A DNA stretch of 64,000 nt from an uncultured Lachnospiraceae bacterium. Lineage in GTDB: Bacteria > Bacillota > Clostridia > Lachnospirales > Lachnospiraceae. A program made the translations under genes and the position numbers. Within the stretch, counting starts at the first letter, position 1; each line of letters begins with the position of its first letter. The DNA is taken from contig CANPOY010000008.1 in the NCBI GenBank assembly GCA_947575805.1, forward strand, positions 1 to 64,000, given 5' to 3'. The notes under the pieces were generated by a model. It ran no database searches, was not told where the DNA came from, and was given only the letters and a program-made list of their open reading frames with translations. Shown one piece after another: positions 34,482-42,863 of the stretch.

Positions 34482-35711
34482 ATGAATATAGTAGAAGTAA
34501 ATTTTGCCGATCTGGTAGGTCACGTTTTTAACGGATATGACCTTCATATGGCGTTGAGGCAAAGAGGATACAATGCCGGACAGATCGTAATGGATAAGCG
34601 CAGCAACAGCGACAGCGTAAAATGCCTATCCAGAGATTTGATTTTGCACCATCAGATTCGTGAATTTGAAAAGGTTAATTCCATTAGCAATTACCTGTAT
34701 CCCTATGGAGAAGAAATATTACACTGTGAAGAGTTCTTAAAGGCAGATATAGTTCATTACCACATTTTGCACAATGGAATGATCTCATTGCTGGACTATC
34801 CGCGCCTGATGAATGCGAAAAGAGCTGTATGGACAGTCCACGATCCATGGATTGTTACCGGAAATTGCGTACATCCTCTTGGATGCGATAAGTGGGAAGA
34901 CGGCTGCGGGGAGTGCGGCAGGATTAAAGAGTCTGATTTCGAATTAGATGATGATAATACGGCTTTTATGTGGGAACAAAAGAAACTAATTCTGGCACAG
35001 GTGGATCCCCATATTGTTGTAGCCAGCGCGTTTATGAAGAATTACATAGAGAAAAGCCCCATAACCGGACATTTTTCCAATATTCATGTGATACCTTTTG
35101 GAGTAAAAACAAAAGAATATGTCCTTGCAAAAGGAAAGAGAGAAGAGGGAAAATTCCGGCAGGGGAAGGACAAGATTGTAATCGGCTTTCGGGCGGATAA
35201 TGCGGAGATTAAAGGATGCAGGTATTTATATGAAGCCCTGCGGAAACTGGACGTGAATGCAGGCATCCGGCTCATCTGCGTTGGGAGTGGCATCGTACCT
35301 GCTGACATCAAGGGCAGGTATCAGACAACAGAGCTGGGCTGGGTAGACAAGGAAGCAGAAATGATGGATTTTTATCAGTCCTGTGATATTTTCCTGATGC
35401 CTTCCCTGGCAGAAAGCTTTGGGATGATGGCGGTGGAGGCAATGGCTTCGAAATGTGTAGTAATATGTTTTCGGGGGACGGTTCTGGAGGAGGTAACAAA
35501 TGCGCCGGACTGCGGCATTGCGGTGGAATATCTGTCTGCCGGCGGGATTGCCTCTGAAATAACGCGGCTTATAAAGCATCCGGAGGAAATACGCCGGCGA
35601 GGTGAGAAGGGTTTTGAACGTGTAAAACAGAACTATGAGTTTGACGCTTACGTAAATAAACATATTGAGTTATATGAAGAGATATGGAAACAAGAACGGC
35701 GGGCGCAATGA
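34482..35711 (+). CDS. GT4 family glycosyltransferase
   Basis: A 409-aa GT-B enzyme. N-terminal acceptor half has VEVNFADLVGHVFNGYDLH and VHYHILHNG; a Cys/Trp segment (VTGNCVHPLGCDKWEDGCGEC) near residues 125-148 resembles those in related GT4 enzymes. The donor half has VIGFRADN, GWVDKEAEM, MPSLAESFGMMAVEAMAS, the ESFG-x-x-x-x-E donor signature. It lacks a Rossmann add-on, unlike its GT2 neighbours. No membrane segment. Donor and acceptor unknown; it adds one further sugar in the pathway. Start follows AAGGATT. Confidence 0.83.
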   Translation: MNIVEVNFADLVGHVFNGYDLHMALRQRGYNAGQIVMDKRSNSDSVKCLSRDLILHHQIREFEKVNSISNYLYPYGEEILHCEEFLKADIVHYHILHNGMISLLDYPRLMNAKRAVWTVHDPWIVTGNCVHPLGCDKWEDGCGECGRIKESDFELDDDNTAFMWEQKKLILAQVDPHIVVASAFMKNYIEKSPITGHFSNIHVIPFGVKTKEYVLAKGKREEGKFRQGKDKIVIGFRADNAEIKGCRYLYEALRKLDVNAGIRLICVGSGIVPADIKGRYQTTELGWVDKEAEMMDFYQSCDIFLMPSLAESFGMMAVEAMASKCVVICFRGTVLEEVTNAPDCGIAVEYLSAGGIASEITRLIKHPEEIRRRGEKGFERVKQNYEFDAYVNKHIELYEEIWKQERRAQ

Positions 35712-35729
35712 GAAAATGGAGGTGCTGTT

Positions 35730-36947
35730 ATGCAGCCAAAAGTTTCAATTGTTATTCCTGTTTATAATGGCGCAGATTATATGAGGGAAGCCATAGAAAG
35801 TGCGCTGAATCAGACATATGAGAATTGCGAGGTTATTGTGGTGAATGACGGATCCACAGACGAGACGGAGCGGATTGCACTGTCCTATGGGGATAAGATC
35901 CGCTATTTTGCCAAAGAGAATGGTGGGGTTTCCACAGCTCTGAATGTGGGGATAGAGAAGATGGAGGGAGAATATTTTCAGTATCTTCCGCATGATGATC
36001 TTTTACATCCACAAAAAATTGAAAAGAATATAAGGGCAATCTTAGAAAGCGGAGATGAGATGTCGATCGTATGGTCTGGCTGGAATTATAACTATACTGA
36101 CGGACGAGGGGTGAAAAAATTTAATATGCCGTATGAGTATTCTGACAAGCTTACATACAGTGTATTCCCTTTACTATTCAGTGTTTTAAATACAGTAACT
36201 GTTTTGCTTAACAAAAGATATTTTGAAAAAGTAGGAAGATTTAAAGAAGAATTATACACGTCTCAGGACTATGATATGTGGTTTCGTACTTTTATTGATC
36301 AGAAAACGATATACCTGGATGAAGAACTGGTTGATTACAGGAGCCACGAAAAGCAGGGCACTCAGGCAGATCCGGAATTTGTCCAAAACTGCATTGCATT
36401 GTCTGAGCACATGATTTCTAATTTAACTGAAACACAGATTGTGGGTATATTTGGCAGTAGGTATAGATGTAATTATTATCTGCTTGATTATTATGAGAAA
36501 TTTGGATGGAAGAATTGTTACGAGAAAACGTTGAATGAGCTTAAAAAATTTGAAGAACCTACGGTTGGAAAAGTTGAGCGGTTTGAGCTTACGCAATATT
36601 TAAAATCATTAGGAAGTGAAAAAACGGAAGGAATTGTTTTATATTGCGCAGGAAATAATGCCAAAAATCTGTTGAGACAACTTTGGCGAAGGAATGTAAA
36701 AGTCAAAGCTTTGTGTGATCAGGATAAGAGAAAGGTGGGGACAGCGATAGATGGAGTCGGCTGCATTGCCTTGGATGAAATTGATAAAGCAAATGATCTG
36801 GTAATTGTAACAAAGGATGATCCGGAAGAAGTAGTGTTTGAACTAAGAAAAAAAGGAATAATATATGTAACAAGTTTTAAAGAAATTGGTGCGGAAATAT
36901 ATAGTACATTGCCTGTTAAACAAAAAATATTGGAGCAATTCAAATAA
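35730..36947 (+). CDS. GT2 glycosyltransferase with C-terminal Rossmann module (copy C)
   Basis: A 405-aa third member of the GT2-Rossmann set. GT2 part: VSIVIPVYNGADYMREAI, VVNDGSTDETE, LPHDDLLHP. The module from about residue 302 (IVLYCAGNNAKNLLRQL, ALCDQDKRKVG) is more divergent, with CAGNNA instead of GAGxxG. From here on the sequence is visibly more AT-rich than the genes upstream, especially in the C-terminal half of this gene. Start follows ATGGAGGTGCTG. The role is the same as copies A and B, with unknown sugar. Confidence 0.8.
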   Translation: MQPKVSIVIPVYNGADYMREAIESALNQTYENCEVIVVNDGSTDETERIALSYGDKIRYFAKENGGVSTALNVGIEKMEGEYFQYLPHDDLLHPQKIEKNIRAILESGDEMSIVWSGWNYNYTDGRGVKKFNMPYEYSDKLTYSVFPLLFSVLNTVTVLLNKRYFEKVGRFKEELYTSQDYDMWFRTFIDQKTIYLDEELVDYRSHEKQGTQADPEFVQNCIALSEHMISNLTETQIVGIFGSRYRCNYYLLDYYEKFGWKNCYEKTLNELKKFEEPTVGKVERFELTQYLKSLGSEKTEGIVLYCAGNNAKNLLRQLWRRNVKVKALCDQDKRKVGTAIDGVGCIALDEIDKANDLVIVTKDDPEEVVFELRKKGIIYVTSFKEIGAEIYSTLPVKQKILEQFK

Positions 36948-36969
36948 AGTACTCTGGGGAGGCATAATT

Positions 36970-37548
36970 ATGGAATACAGTGGAACATGGAAAGAAATTT
37001 GGACTCAAAAAGGGGCTATGGAGGGGACCAAGGAAGACATACGAATATATGACGGATGGGAAAAATCAACAGCAGATATGGAAGAAACTGCTGCCAAAAT
37101 AATTAAGCTGTTAGATATAAAATCGACGGATAGGGTGCTTGAAGTTGGCTGTGGGGCGGGAGGGCTGGCACAGTATATGAAATGCCAATATGTTGGCATA
37201 GATTTTTCTGAAACGTTAGTTAAGCGCTGTATGGAGTTTTTCCAGAAATCGGCAGTGTTATCAGAGGCGAATGATATTCCATTTAAGGATCAATATTTTG
37301 ATAAGTGCTTTTCTTGGGGATGCTTTTTATATTTTCCTGATTGGGAGTATACAACACAGGTTATCCGTGAAATAAAACGTGTGACGAAACAGGGTATTTT
37401 TATTGGAGAACTGCCCAAGGAATCACATGACAGTAAGCATCAGCTCTATAGAGAAGAACAGTTTCAGGATCTGGAATTTAAGACGGAGAAGGGATGGTCA
37501 GAGCCCTATTGCGATATAAGGTTTAATGCCATTATGTTAAATAAGTGA
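36970..37548 (+). CDS. class I SAM-dependent methyltransferase
   Basis: A 192-aa methyltransferase with VLEVGCGAGGLAQYM for SAM binding (motif I), a YVGIDFSE acidic residue (motif II), and DKCFSWGCFLYFPDWE at motif IV. It is short and has only the catalytic fold. Likely target is a sugar hydroxyl, or a carboxyl or amine, of the glycan or its precursor. ATG 36970 is used (GGGGAGGC upstream); the frame is open back into the preceding gene. Next to a PIG-L deacetylase. Confidence 0.78.
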   Translation: MEYSGTWKEIWTQKGAMEGTKEDIRIYDGWEKSTADMEETAAKIIKLLDIKSTDRVLEVGCGAGGLAQYMKCQYVGIDFSETLVKRCMEFFQKSAVLSEANDIPFKDQYFDKCFSWGCFLYFPDWEYTTQVIREIKRVTKQGIFIGELPKESHDSKHQLYREEQFQDLEFKTEKGWSEPYCDIRFNAIMLNK

Positions 37549-37570
37549 AGGAACACGGGAGAAAAAGCAG

Positions 37571-38218
37571 ATGGAAAACATATTATTGGTTGGGGCGCAT
37601 TATGATGATATTGAACTTGGTTGTGGTGGAACGGCAGCCAGACTGGTTGCGGAAGGAAAGAAAGTATACAAATTGATCTTGACTGATAATTTTGTAAGAG
37701 AATCAACATTCAATAAGTATACGGCCCCTGAAACGAGTGTACAGGACAGCAAGAAAGCTTGCGAAATATTAGGTATACAGGAGGTTACAGAGTTTACCAA
37801 AGTTCCAAATTGTACTTTGATGTATAGTACGGAATTGATGCAGCGTGTAGAGAGCGTTGTCTTAAAATATAATATTGATACGGTATTTATGCATTCTGAG
37901 AATGACATGAACCATGATCATGTAGAAGCGGCAAAGATATGCAAGGTTGCGTCGAGACATGTAGCAAATCTTTATACTTACAGAAGTAATATCTATATAA
38001 CGGAAGTGCAGTTTGTACCTAAAGTTTTTTGGGATATTTCGGAGTTTTATCAGAAAAAGGAGGAGGCACTTGCAGCATACGGAATTGAGCATCAAAGAAG
38101 CATGGCAGATGGGAAAAACAAATTGTTTGAAGATATACTATATCAGAACAAGATATGGGGTTATGCAATTGACACAATGTATGCGGAAGGGTTTGAAGTG
38201 ATTAAAGAGGTGCATTGA
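37571..38218 (+). CDS. PIG-L/LmbE family deacetylase
   Basis: A 215-aa zinc-dependent hydrolase of the PIG-L family, which removes N-acetyl groups from GlcNAc-type sugars or related amides. Metal residues lie in GAHYDDIELGCGG (near residue 8-20) and NDMNHDHVEA (near 115-124). Length is normal. In this cluster it probably deacetylates a HexNAc of the glycan or of a precursor, giving a free amine that the methyltransferase upstream or an acyl or formyl transferase could modify. Start follows GGGAGAAAAAGCAG. Confidence 0.85.
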   Translation: MENILLVGAHYDDIELGCGGTAARLVAEGKKVYKLILTDNFVRESTFNKYTAPETSVQDSKKACEILGIQEVTEFTKVPNCTLMYSTELMQRVESVVLKYNIDTVFMHSENDMNHDHVEAAKICKVASRHVANLYTYRSNIYITEVQFVPKVFWDISEFYQKKEEALAAYGIEHQRSMADGKNKLFEDILYQNKIWGYAIDTMYAEGFEVIKEVH

Positions 38219-38234
38219 AAAAGGAACAGGGTAC

Positions 38235-39449
38235 ATGAAAAAAAATTTACAGGCACAATTTGCAGAAATAACCGTATATCAGGATCAGACAGAACATGAA
38301 GTTATAAGTTCAGGGCGAGCGTTACATGCCCTGACAGGAGAATGTATTGGAGACGAAATGTATCTGTTTGCATCGGATTGTAATAGTATCGTTAGTGTAA
38401 ACCGCATAACTGGTACAGTGAAGACACAGTATGGGGATGAAAGGCAGCCATATAGCAGGGAGTATCTGTATACGGATTCCTTGGTATATGAAGGAATGAT
38501 CTATTTTGTTTCTAATAAGCTTCCATATGTTTTGAAATTTGATCCTGTTTCCGGGCTAAAGAAATATATTGCACACAATGGGTTGTTGATCAATTATCTT
38601 CCTTGCCGATATGGGAAAAGACTTTTTTTGCTTCCGGTAGAATATTCAGATCGAATTATTTGTGTGGATTTGTCACATGACGCCGTGAGCTACATACCTT
38701 GTATATATCCGTCTGACCTTATGCAGGCAGCCCAAAGAGTAAACGAGGTTCTTCTCTTTGGGCTGGGTATTCAGGTGGGGCGTTATGTTTATCAGGGGAG
38801 CCGGGTAAATTCTTCCCTTCGACAGTTCGACTTAGAAACGGGAAAAGAGAAATATTTGACAGTTGAGGGGTTCCAGCGACCAATCAGACAAATGGCTTTT
38901 GATGGGACGCATTTATGGTTGTTAAGTCTGGATGGGTTATTGGCACAGTGGGATTATCGAAAAAATAAAATTATTTTTTCTCTTAATTTATCGAAAGAAA
39001 TTGGTCAGCAGAATGTATTATATGTAGCATGTTTCTGCCAAAAGGATGCAGTTTACATTTTGGAGAATAGAGGTTCCTGTATTTTGAAGTTTAACATTCA
39101 GGAAAAAGTGCTATCCCAGTATGATTGCAGTGCTATTCCGGGATTTCAGCTTAAGAGACCTGAAGGATTGGCATTCAGCGAGGGCATTCGTGTAAATGAT
39201 AAAGGAGCAATATGCTTTTTTCCCTATTTGGCAAATGGTATCTTTTGTTGGAATACAGAAGATAAGGTGCAGTTCTATTTGACTGTAAGTGCCAAAGCCC
39301 TGGGGAGGGCTGTTACACAGCAGTTACAGACAGAAAGTACCTGTGGATTGGCAGATTTTTGCGACAGATTAACACAAAGTGATAAGATAGAAAAGAAATT
39401 TTTTTCTGTGGGTAAAACGATCATAGAACATTTCCTAGGGAAAGGATAA
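38235..39449 (+). CDS. cytoplasmic beta-propeller-like protein of unknown function
   Basis: A 404-aa protein not recognised by name. It has at least five repeating strand blocks that end in motifs like VLKFDPVSG, LRQFDLETGKE, LAQWDYRKNK, ILKFNIQEKV and IFCWNTEDKV, spaced about 40-60 residues, typical of a WD40/NHL-like beta-propeller. There is no signal peptide or membrane segment, although most bacterial propellers in glycan loci are exported. It lies between the PIG-L gene and radical SAM copy 3. It may be a scaffold for the modifying enzymes or a lyase or cyclase-type propeller enzyme; neither can be shown. Confidence 0.6.
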   Translation: MKKNLQAQFAEITVYQDQTEHEVISSGRALHALTGECIGDEMYLFASDCNSIVSVNRITGTVKTQYGDERQPYSREYLYTDSLVYEGMIYFVSNKLPYVLKFDPVSGLKKYIAHNGLLINYLPCRYGKRLFLLPVEYSDRIICVDLSHDAVSYIPCIYPSDLMQAAQRVNEVLLFGLGIQVGRYVYQGSRVNSSLRQFDLETGKEKYLTVEGFQRPIRQMAFDGTHLWLLSLDGLLAQWDYRKNKIIFSLNLSKEIGQQNVLYVACFCQKDAVYILENRGSCILKFNIQEKVLSQYDCSAIPGFQLKRPEGLAFSEGIRVNDKGAICFFPYLANGIFCWNTEDKVQFYLTVSAKALGRAVTQQLQTESTCGLADFCDRLTQSDKIEKKFFSVGKTIIEHFLGKG

Positions 39450-39453
39450 TAAT

Positions 39454-40638
39454 ATGAAGTGGATAAATAAAGGACATGAATTTGATGAAGTGGGGAAAAG
39501 ATTTGAGAACTTAAAAAGAATCTATTTATATGGGGCAGGACTGTATGGAAAGCAGGCAGCAGATATGTTGAGAGGGGTAGGGGCTGAGTTTGTTTTTGTT
39601 GATCGAGCAGAGTCCTTGCAAGGTACAATAGAAGGTATTAAGGTGATTTTGCCAGAAGAACTGAAGATTATACAAGGGCAGGAAATCATTGTACTGACAA
39701 TGGGGGCTGAGAATGCCGGTATTGTGCTTAAACAATTGGAAATGGAAGGGCTGAAATATGGTAGTGATATATATGACGTTCATAGCTTTCTACAATTTTA
39801 TATCTACATTATTGCATTGTACAGATATGGAAAATGTATCATGACAGATTGTACTGTCATGGGTACCTACCAATGTTCATTAAAATGCAAATATTGTATG
39901 GCAGCTATTCCTTATTTACAAGAATCCAAACAGGTTGAGTATGCAGATTTTAAACGGGATGTTGACATTCTATTTGAAAATGTAGATTTTGTATTGGAGT
40001 TTGGAATAGGTGGTGGCGAAATGTTTTTGTGTAAAAACTTGGAACAGTATATCGAATATGTTATGAAGAATTATTCTTCTCATATTTGGAATTGTTCTAT
40101 TTTGACAAATGGCACAATTTTGCCCAATGAAAAGGTTATTGAAACATTAAAAAAATATAAATTGAATGTGGTGGTTAGCCGCTATTCTGGTGTGCCGAAT
40201 TGGCATGAAAAGTATAAAAAATTGGAGACATTACTACAGGAGCATCACATTCCAGTGAGCACAATTGATTATGAAAACTGGGTTGACATGGGATGGACAC
40301 AAAAACAATATAAAAAGAATGTTGGCGGGCTTTTTGATATGTGTGGGATGCAGTGTAGAATTGTGAAAAACGGAAAGCTAAATTATTGCCTTCATGGAAT
40401 GATTGCCAATGAGGCATTGTATCATTTAGATCTATCGGAGGATGAATTTGACCTATGTGTGCAACAGGACAGAAAAAAGTTTAAATTAGTGGAGTATCAT
40501 CTGGGATTTTTAAACAAGGGATGCTTGGAAATGTGCCATTACTGCAATGGGTATGTTAATATCAATCAGAATACGATCCCTGTGGCACAGCAGATGACAG
40601 CAGAGGAATATGTACAATTTCATCGAAAAGGCAGATAA
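39454..40638 (+). CDS. radical SAM enzyme with N-terminal Rossmann module, copy 3
   Basis: A 394-aa third paralogue. MKWINKGHEFDE signature, Rossmann module (IYLYGAGLYGKQAADML, FVFVDRAES), Cys141-x3-Cys145-x2-Cys148 (CSLKCKYC), and GIGGGEMFL at the SAM-binding turn, where the usual GGEP Pro is Met. The tail has CGMQC, YCLHGM and MCHYCNGYV, again fit for an auxiliary cluster. It lies 8 kb from copies 1 and 2, in the AT-rich part of the island. Start follows GGGAAAGGATAA. Substrate unknown. Confidence 0.8.
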   Translation: MKWINKGHEFDEVGKRFENLKRIYLYGAGLYGKQAADMLRGVGAEFVFVDRAESLQGTIEGIKVILPEELKIIQGQEIIVLTMGAENAGIVLKQLEMEGLKYGSDIYDVHSFLQFYIYIIALYRYGKCIMTDCTVMGTYQCSLKCKYCMAAIPYLQESKQVEYADFKRDVDILFENVDFVLEFGIGGGEMFLCKNLEQYIEYVMKNYSSHIWNCSILTNGTILPNEKVIETLKKYKLNVVVSRYSGVPNWHEKYKKLETLLQEHHIPVSTIDYENWVDMGWTQKQYKKNVGGLFDMCGMQCRIVKNGKLNYCLHGMIANEALYHLDLSEDEFDLCVQQDRKKFKLVEYHLGFLNKGCLEMCHYCNGYVNINQNTIPVAQQMTAEEYVQFHRKGR

Positions 40639-40671
40639 TCGGGACAGCATATGTGCTGAGGAGGTGAGAGG

Positions 40672-42120
40672 ATGGAGAAAGTTGTATTATTTGGTTCAGG
40701 ACAAAATGGAAGAGAGGCACTGGGGATTTATGGTGCAGATAGAGTTCTGTGTTTCTGTGACAATAACCCAGGACTGATTGGGACAAGTATAGACGGAAAA
40801 GCAGTGATTTCCTATGATGAGATGAAACAGAAATATCAAGAAGACCATTGTAAGGTTGTAGTCACACCAACAAATAATTATGAAATAATTATGCGTTTGG
40901 AAGCAGACCATATTGAAAATTATGAAGAATATATTTCCATAAAGGAACGATATGTAAAAAATAAGCAGTCTCTTTGTGGTACCGAGGCTCAGCAGCATGA
41001 TGCACAGTTGGATGATTATGTAGAACGGGCAAGAAAAATTGATTTTCTGGAGGGCGCAGAGGAATTCCGTGTGCTGGTTAATGAAGTGTTGGATAAATAT
41101 AAAAAGGAAAATTTTATATTAGCACATTATAAATATGGTGAATCAGGCTTTTATGGTAATATTCATGCGCTTATGGATTTTGCGGGCATTGATCAGAAGG
41201 ACATGGAATTGGCATATTTTCCGATTGTAAGCCATCATGATACGATTATGGAGTTTCCGCATGTGAAATACTTATATAATACAGCAACAATATTTCCAGG
41301 ATGCAATTACAGGAATTCGATTCATGAAAGAAAACCGTGGGCCCCGATTTTTGCGGTGGGTCCATATATTTCATATGCAAAAAGTCTTTATTCGGAACAG
41401 CAAATCATAGAATTAAAAAGGAAATATGGAAGAATTGCATCCGTATATTTATTGCATACTTGTGAAGGAGAAAATAATAAGGGATTACAAAGGGTGTTGC
41501 TAGATCAGATATATGAAGATTATAAGAAACAGTATGATACCCTATTCTTAAGTGTATACTGGTCGGAAATGGATGCAGAACTATATACCCATGCTAAAAA
41601 AATGGGATTTCATATTGTCAGCGCAGGATTCCGGTTTGACAGTGATTTTGCCCGGAGATTGCGAACCATCTTTGAATTGTCAGACTTGATTATTACCGAT
41701 TCTTATGCTACTCCTCTTACCTGTGCAATAGCTATGAATAAGCCTATTGATTTTACTACGGATAAGACAGAGATGGATCAGTTTGATGTTACAACACAAA
41801 GTTCCATGAGAAAATTGATATATACTGAAGAATATTTTCAGCAAGAACATTTTTGTAATTCTATGTTTAGTAATTCATCTAGAGATTCCTTGAAGCATTT
41901 GGACAAGCTGGAATGTTATTTGGGTCTTAGGCAGGTAAAAAGAGCAGATGAGATAAGGGCGATTTTTGAAATATCCAATCAGATTTGGGAGGCTGCGGAT
42001 GGGGATTTATTGAGGTATGATCATGGTGTCCAAAAGACTTTAAAAGTGTTAGAGGAAAAAAATGATATAATGCGGCTGAGGCTTCTCAGGGAAGCATTGG
42101 GATATGGGAACAATCTATAA
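40672..42120 (+). CDS. Rossmann module fused to a putative GT-B-like domain
   Basis: A 482-aa protein. Residues 1-90 are the island's Rossmann module (VVLFGSGQNGREALGIYG, FCDNNPGLIG). After a helical linker, residues about 150-420 resemble a GT-B-type transferase in overall layout (FILAHYKYG, FLSVYWSE, then SDLIITDSYATPLTCAIAMNKPI). That last block recalls the donor loop of CDP-glycerol or polysaccharide transferases. No firm family can be assigned. Start follows GAGGAGGTGAGAGG. It is the last gene before an 89-nt gap and the sugar-acid module. Confidence 0.6.
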   Translation: MEKVVLFGSGQNGREALGIYGADRVLCFCDNNPGLIGTSIDGKAVISYDEMKQKYQEDHCKVVVTPTNNYEIIMRLEADHIENYEEYISIKERYVKNKQSLCGTEAQQHDAQLDDYVERARKIDFLEGAEEFRVLVNEVLDKYKKENFILAHYKYGESGFYGNIHALMDFAGIDQKDMELAYFPIVSHHDTIMEFPHVKYLYNTATIFPGCNYRNSIHERKPWAPIFAVGPYISYAKSLYSEQQIIELKRKYGRIASVYLLHTCEGENNKGLQRVLLDQIYEDYKKQYDTLFLSVYWSEMDAELYTHAKKMGFHIVSAGFRFDSDFARRLRTIFELSDLIITDSYATPLTCAIAMNKPIDFTTDKTEMDQFDVTTQSSMRKLIYTEEYFQQEHFCNSMFSNSSRDSLKHLDKLECYLGLRQVKRADEIRAIFEISNQIWEAADGDLLRYDHGVQKTLKVLEEKNDIMRLRLLREALGYGNNL

Positions 42121-42146
42121 GGAATCACGTTTTAAATAAAAATTGA

Positions 42147-42172
42147 TAAAGTATAGGATCTAGGACGGATAA
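42147..42172 (+). promoter_or_regulatory. possible sigma-28-like promoter before the sugar-acid module
   Basis: TAAA (42147-42150) followed after 14 nt by ACGGATAA (42165-42172). It resembles the four clear sigma-28 promoters but with a 1-nt shorter spacer and two mismatches. If real, it ties the downstream genes to the flagellar regulon. Confidence 0.3.
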
Positions 42173-42209
42173 GCATATTGGATTAGAATCATGGAAATGG
42201 AGAAAAGCA

Positions 42210-42863
42210 ATGAAGACAGTAGCGCTGATACCGATTAAACTGGAAAGCAAGAGGCTGCCCGGGAAAAATATTAAACCGTTTTTTGATGGTACACCATTGA
42301 TACATTTTATCCAGAAGGCATGTCTTGGAACAAAAAATATTGATGAAGTATATATATATTGCTCAAGCGATGCTGTTAAAGACTATATTCTCCCGGGAGG
42401 CAAATTTTTAAGAAGACCGGAATATCTTGACGGGGATAATATCAATGCAAATGACATCATCAGGGAGTTTATGAATGAGATTGAAGCTGATATTTATGTG
42501 AATGCACATACAACATCTCCCTTTGCCCGCTCGAAAACCATTGAAGAGTGTATTGAAAAGGTTGCAAGTGGAAGTTATGATTCCGCTTTTTGTGCGGAAG
42601 CAATAAGAACTTTTATGTGGGAAAATGGTAAACCGATTAATTTTGATCCAGATCACTTCCCGCGTACCCAGGATCTTCCGGTGATATATGGAGAGACTTC
42701 AATTGCTTATGTGTTTACAAAGGAGTCATTCTTGAAACATAACAGACGTGTAGGATCTCATCCGTATGTGAAAGAGGTTGATCGAATAGAAGCCATGGAT
42801 ATTGATTATCCAGAGGATTTTGAAGTTTGTAATGCCATTTATAAGGAGATACTGAAAAAATGA
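42210..42863 (+). CDS. NeuA-like CMP-sugar acid cytidylyltransferase
   Basis: A 217-aa enzyme of the acylneuraminate cytidylyltransferase family: LIPIKLESKRLPGKNI (CTP-binding), IYCSSDAV, NAHTTSPFARSKTIE, and an acidic C-terminal metal region (AMDIDYPEDFEV). These enzymes activate 2-keto sugar acids such as sialic, legionaminic, pseudaminic acid or Kdo as CMP derivatives. No NeuB-type synthase is present; instead an HMGL-type aldolase overlaps by 4 nt, so the acid made here may be unusual. Start follows ATGGAGAAAAGC. Confidence 0.85.
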   Translation: MKTVALIPIKLESKRLPGKNIKPFFDGTPLIHFIQKACLGTKNIDEVYIYCSSDAVKDYILPGGKFLRRPEYLDGDNINANDIIREFMNEIEADIYVNAHTTSPFARSKTIEECIEKVASGSYDSAFCAEAIRTFMWENGKPINFDPDHFPRTQDLPVIYGETSIAYVFTKESFLKHNRRVGSHPYVKEVDRIEAMDIDYPEDFEVCNAIYKEILKK

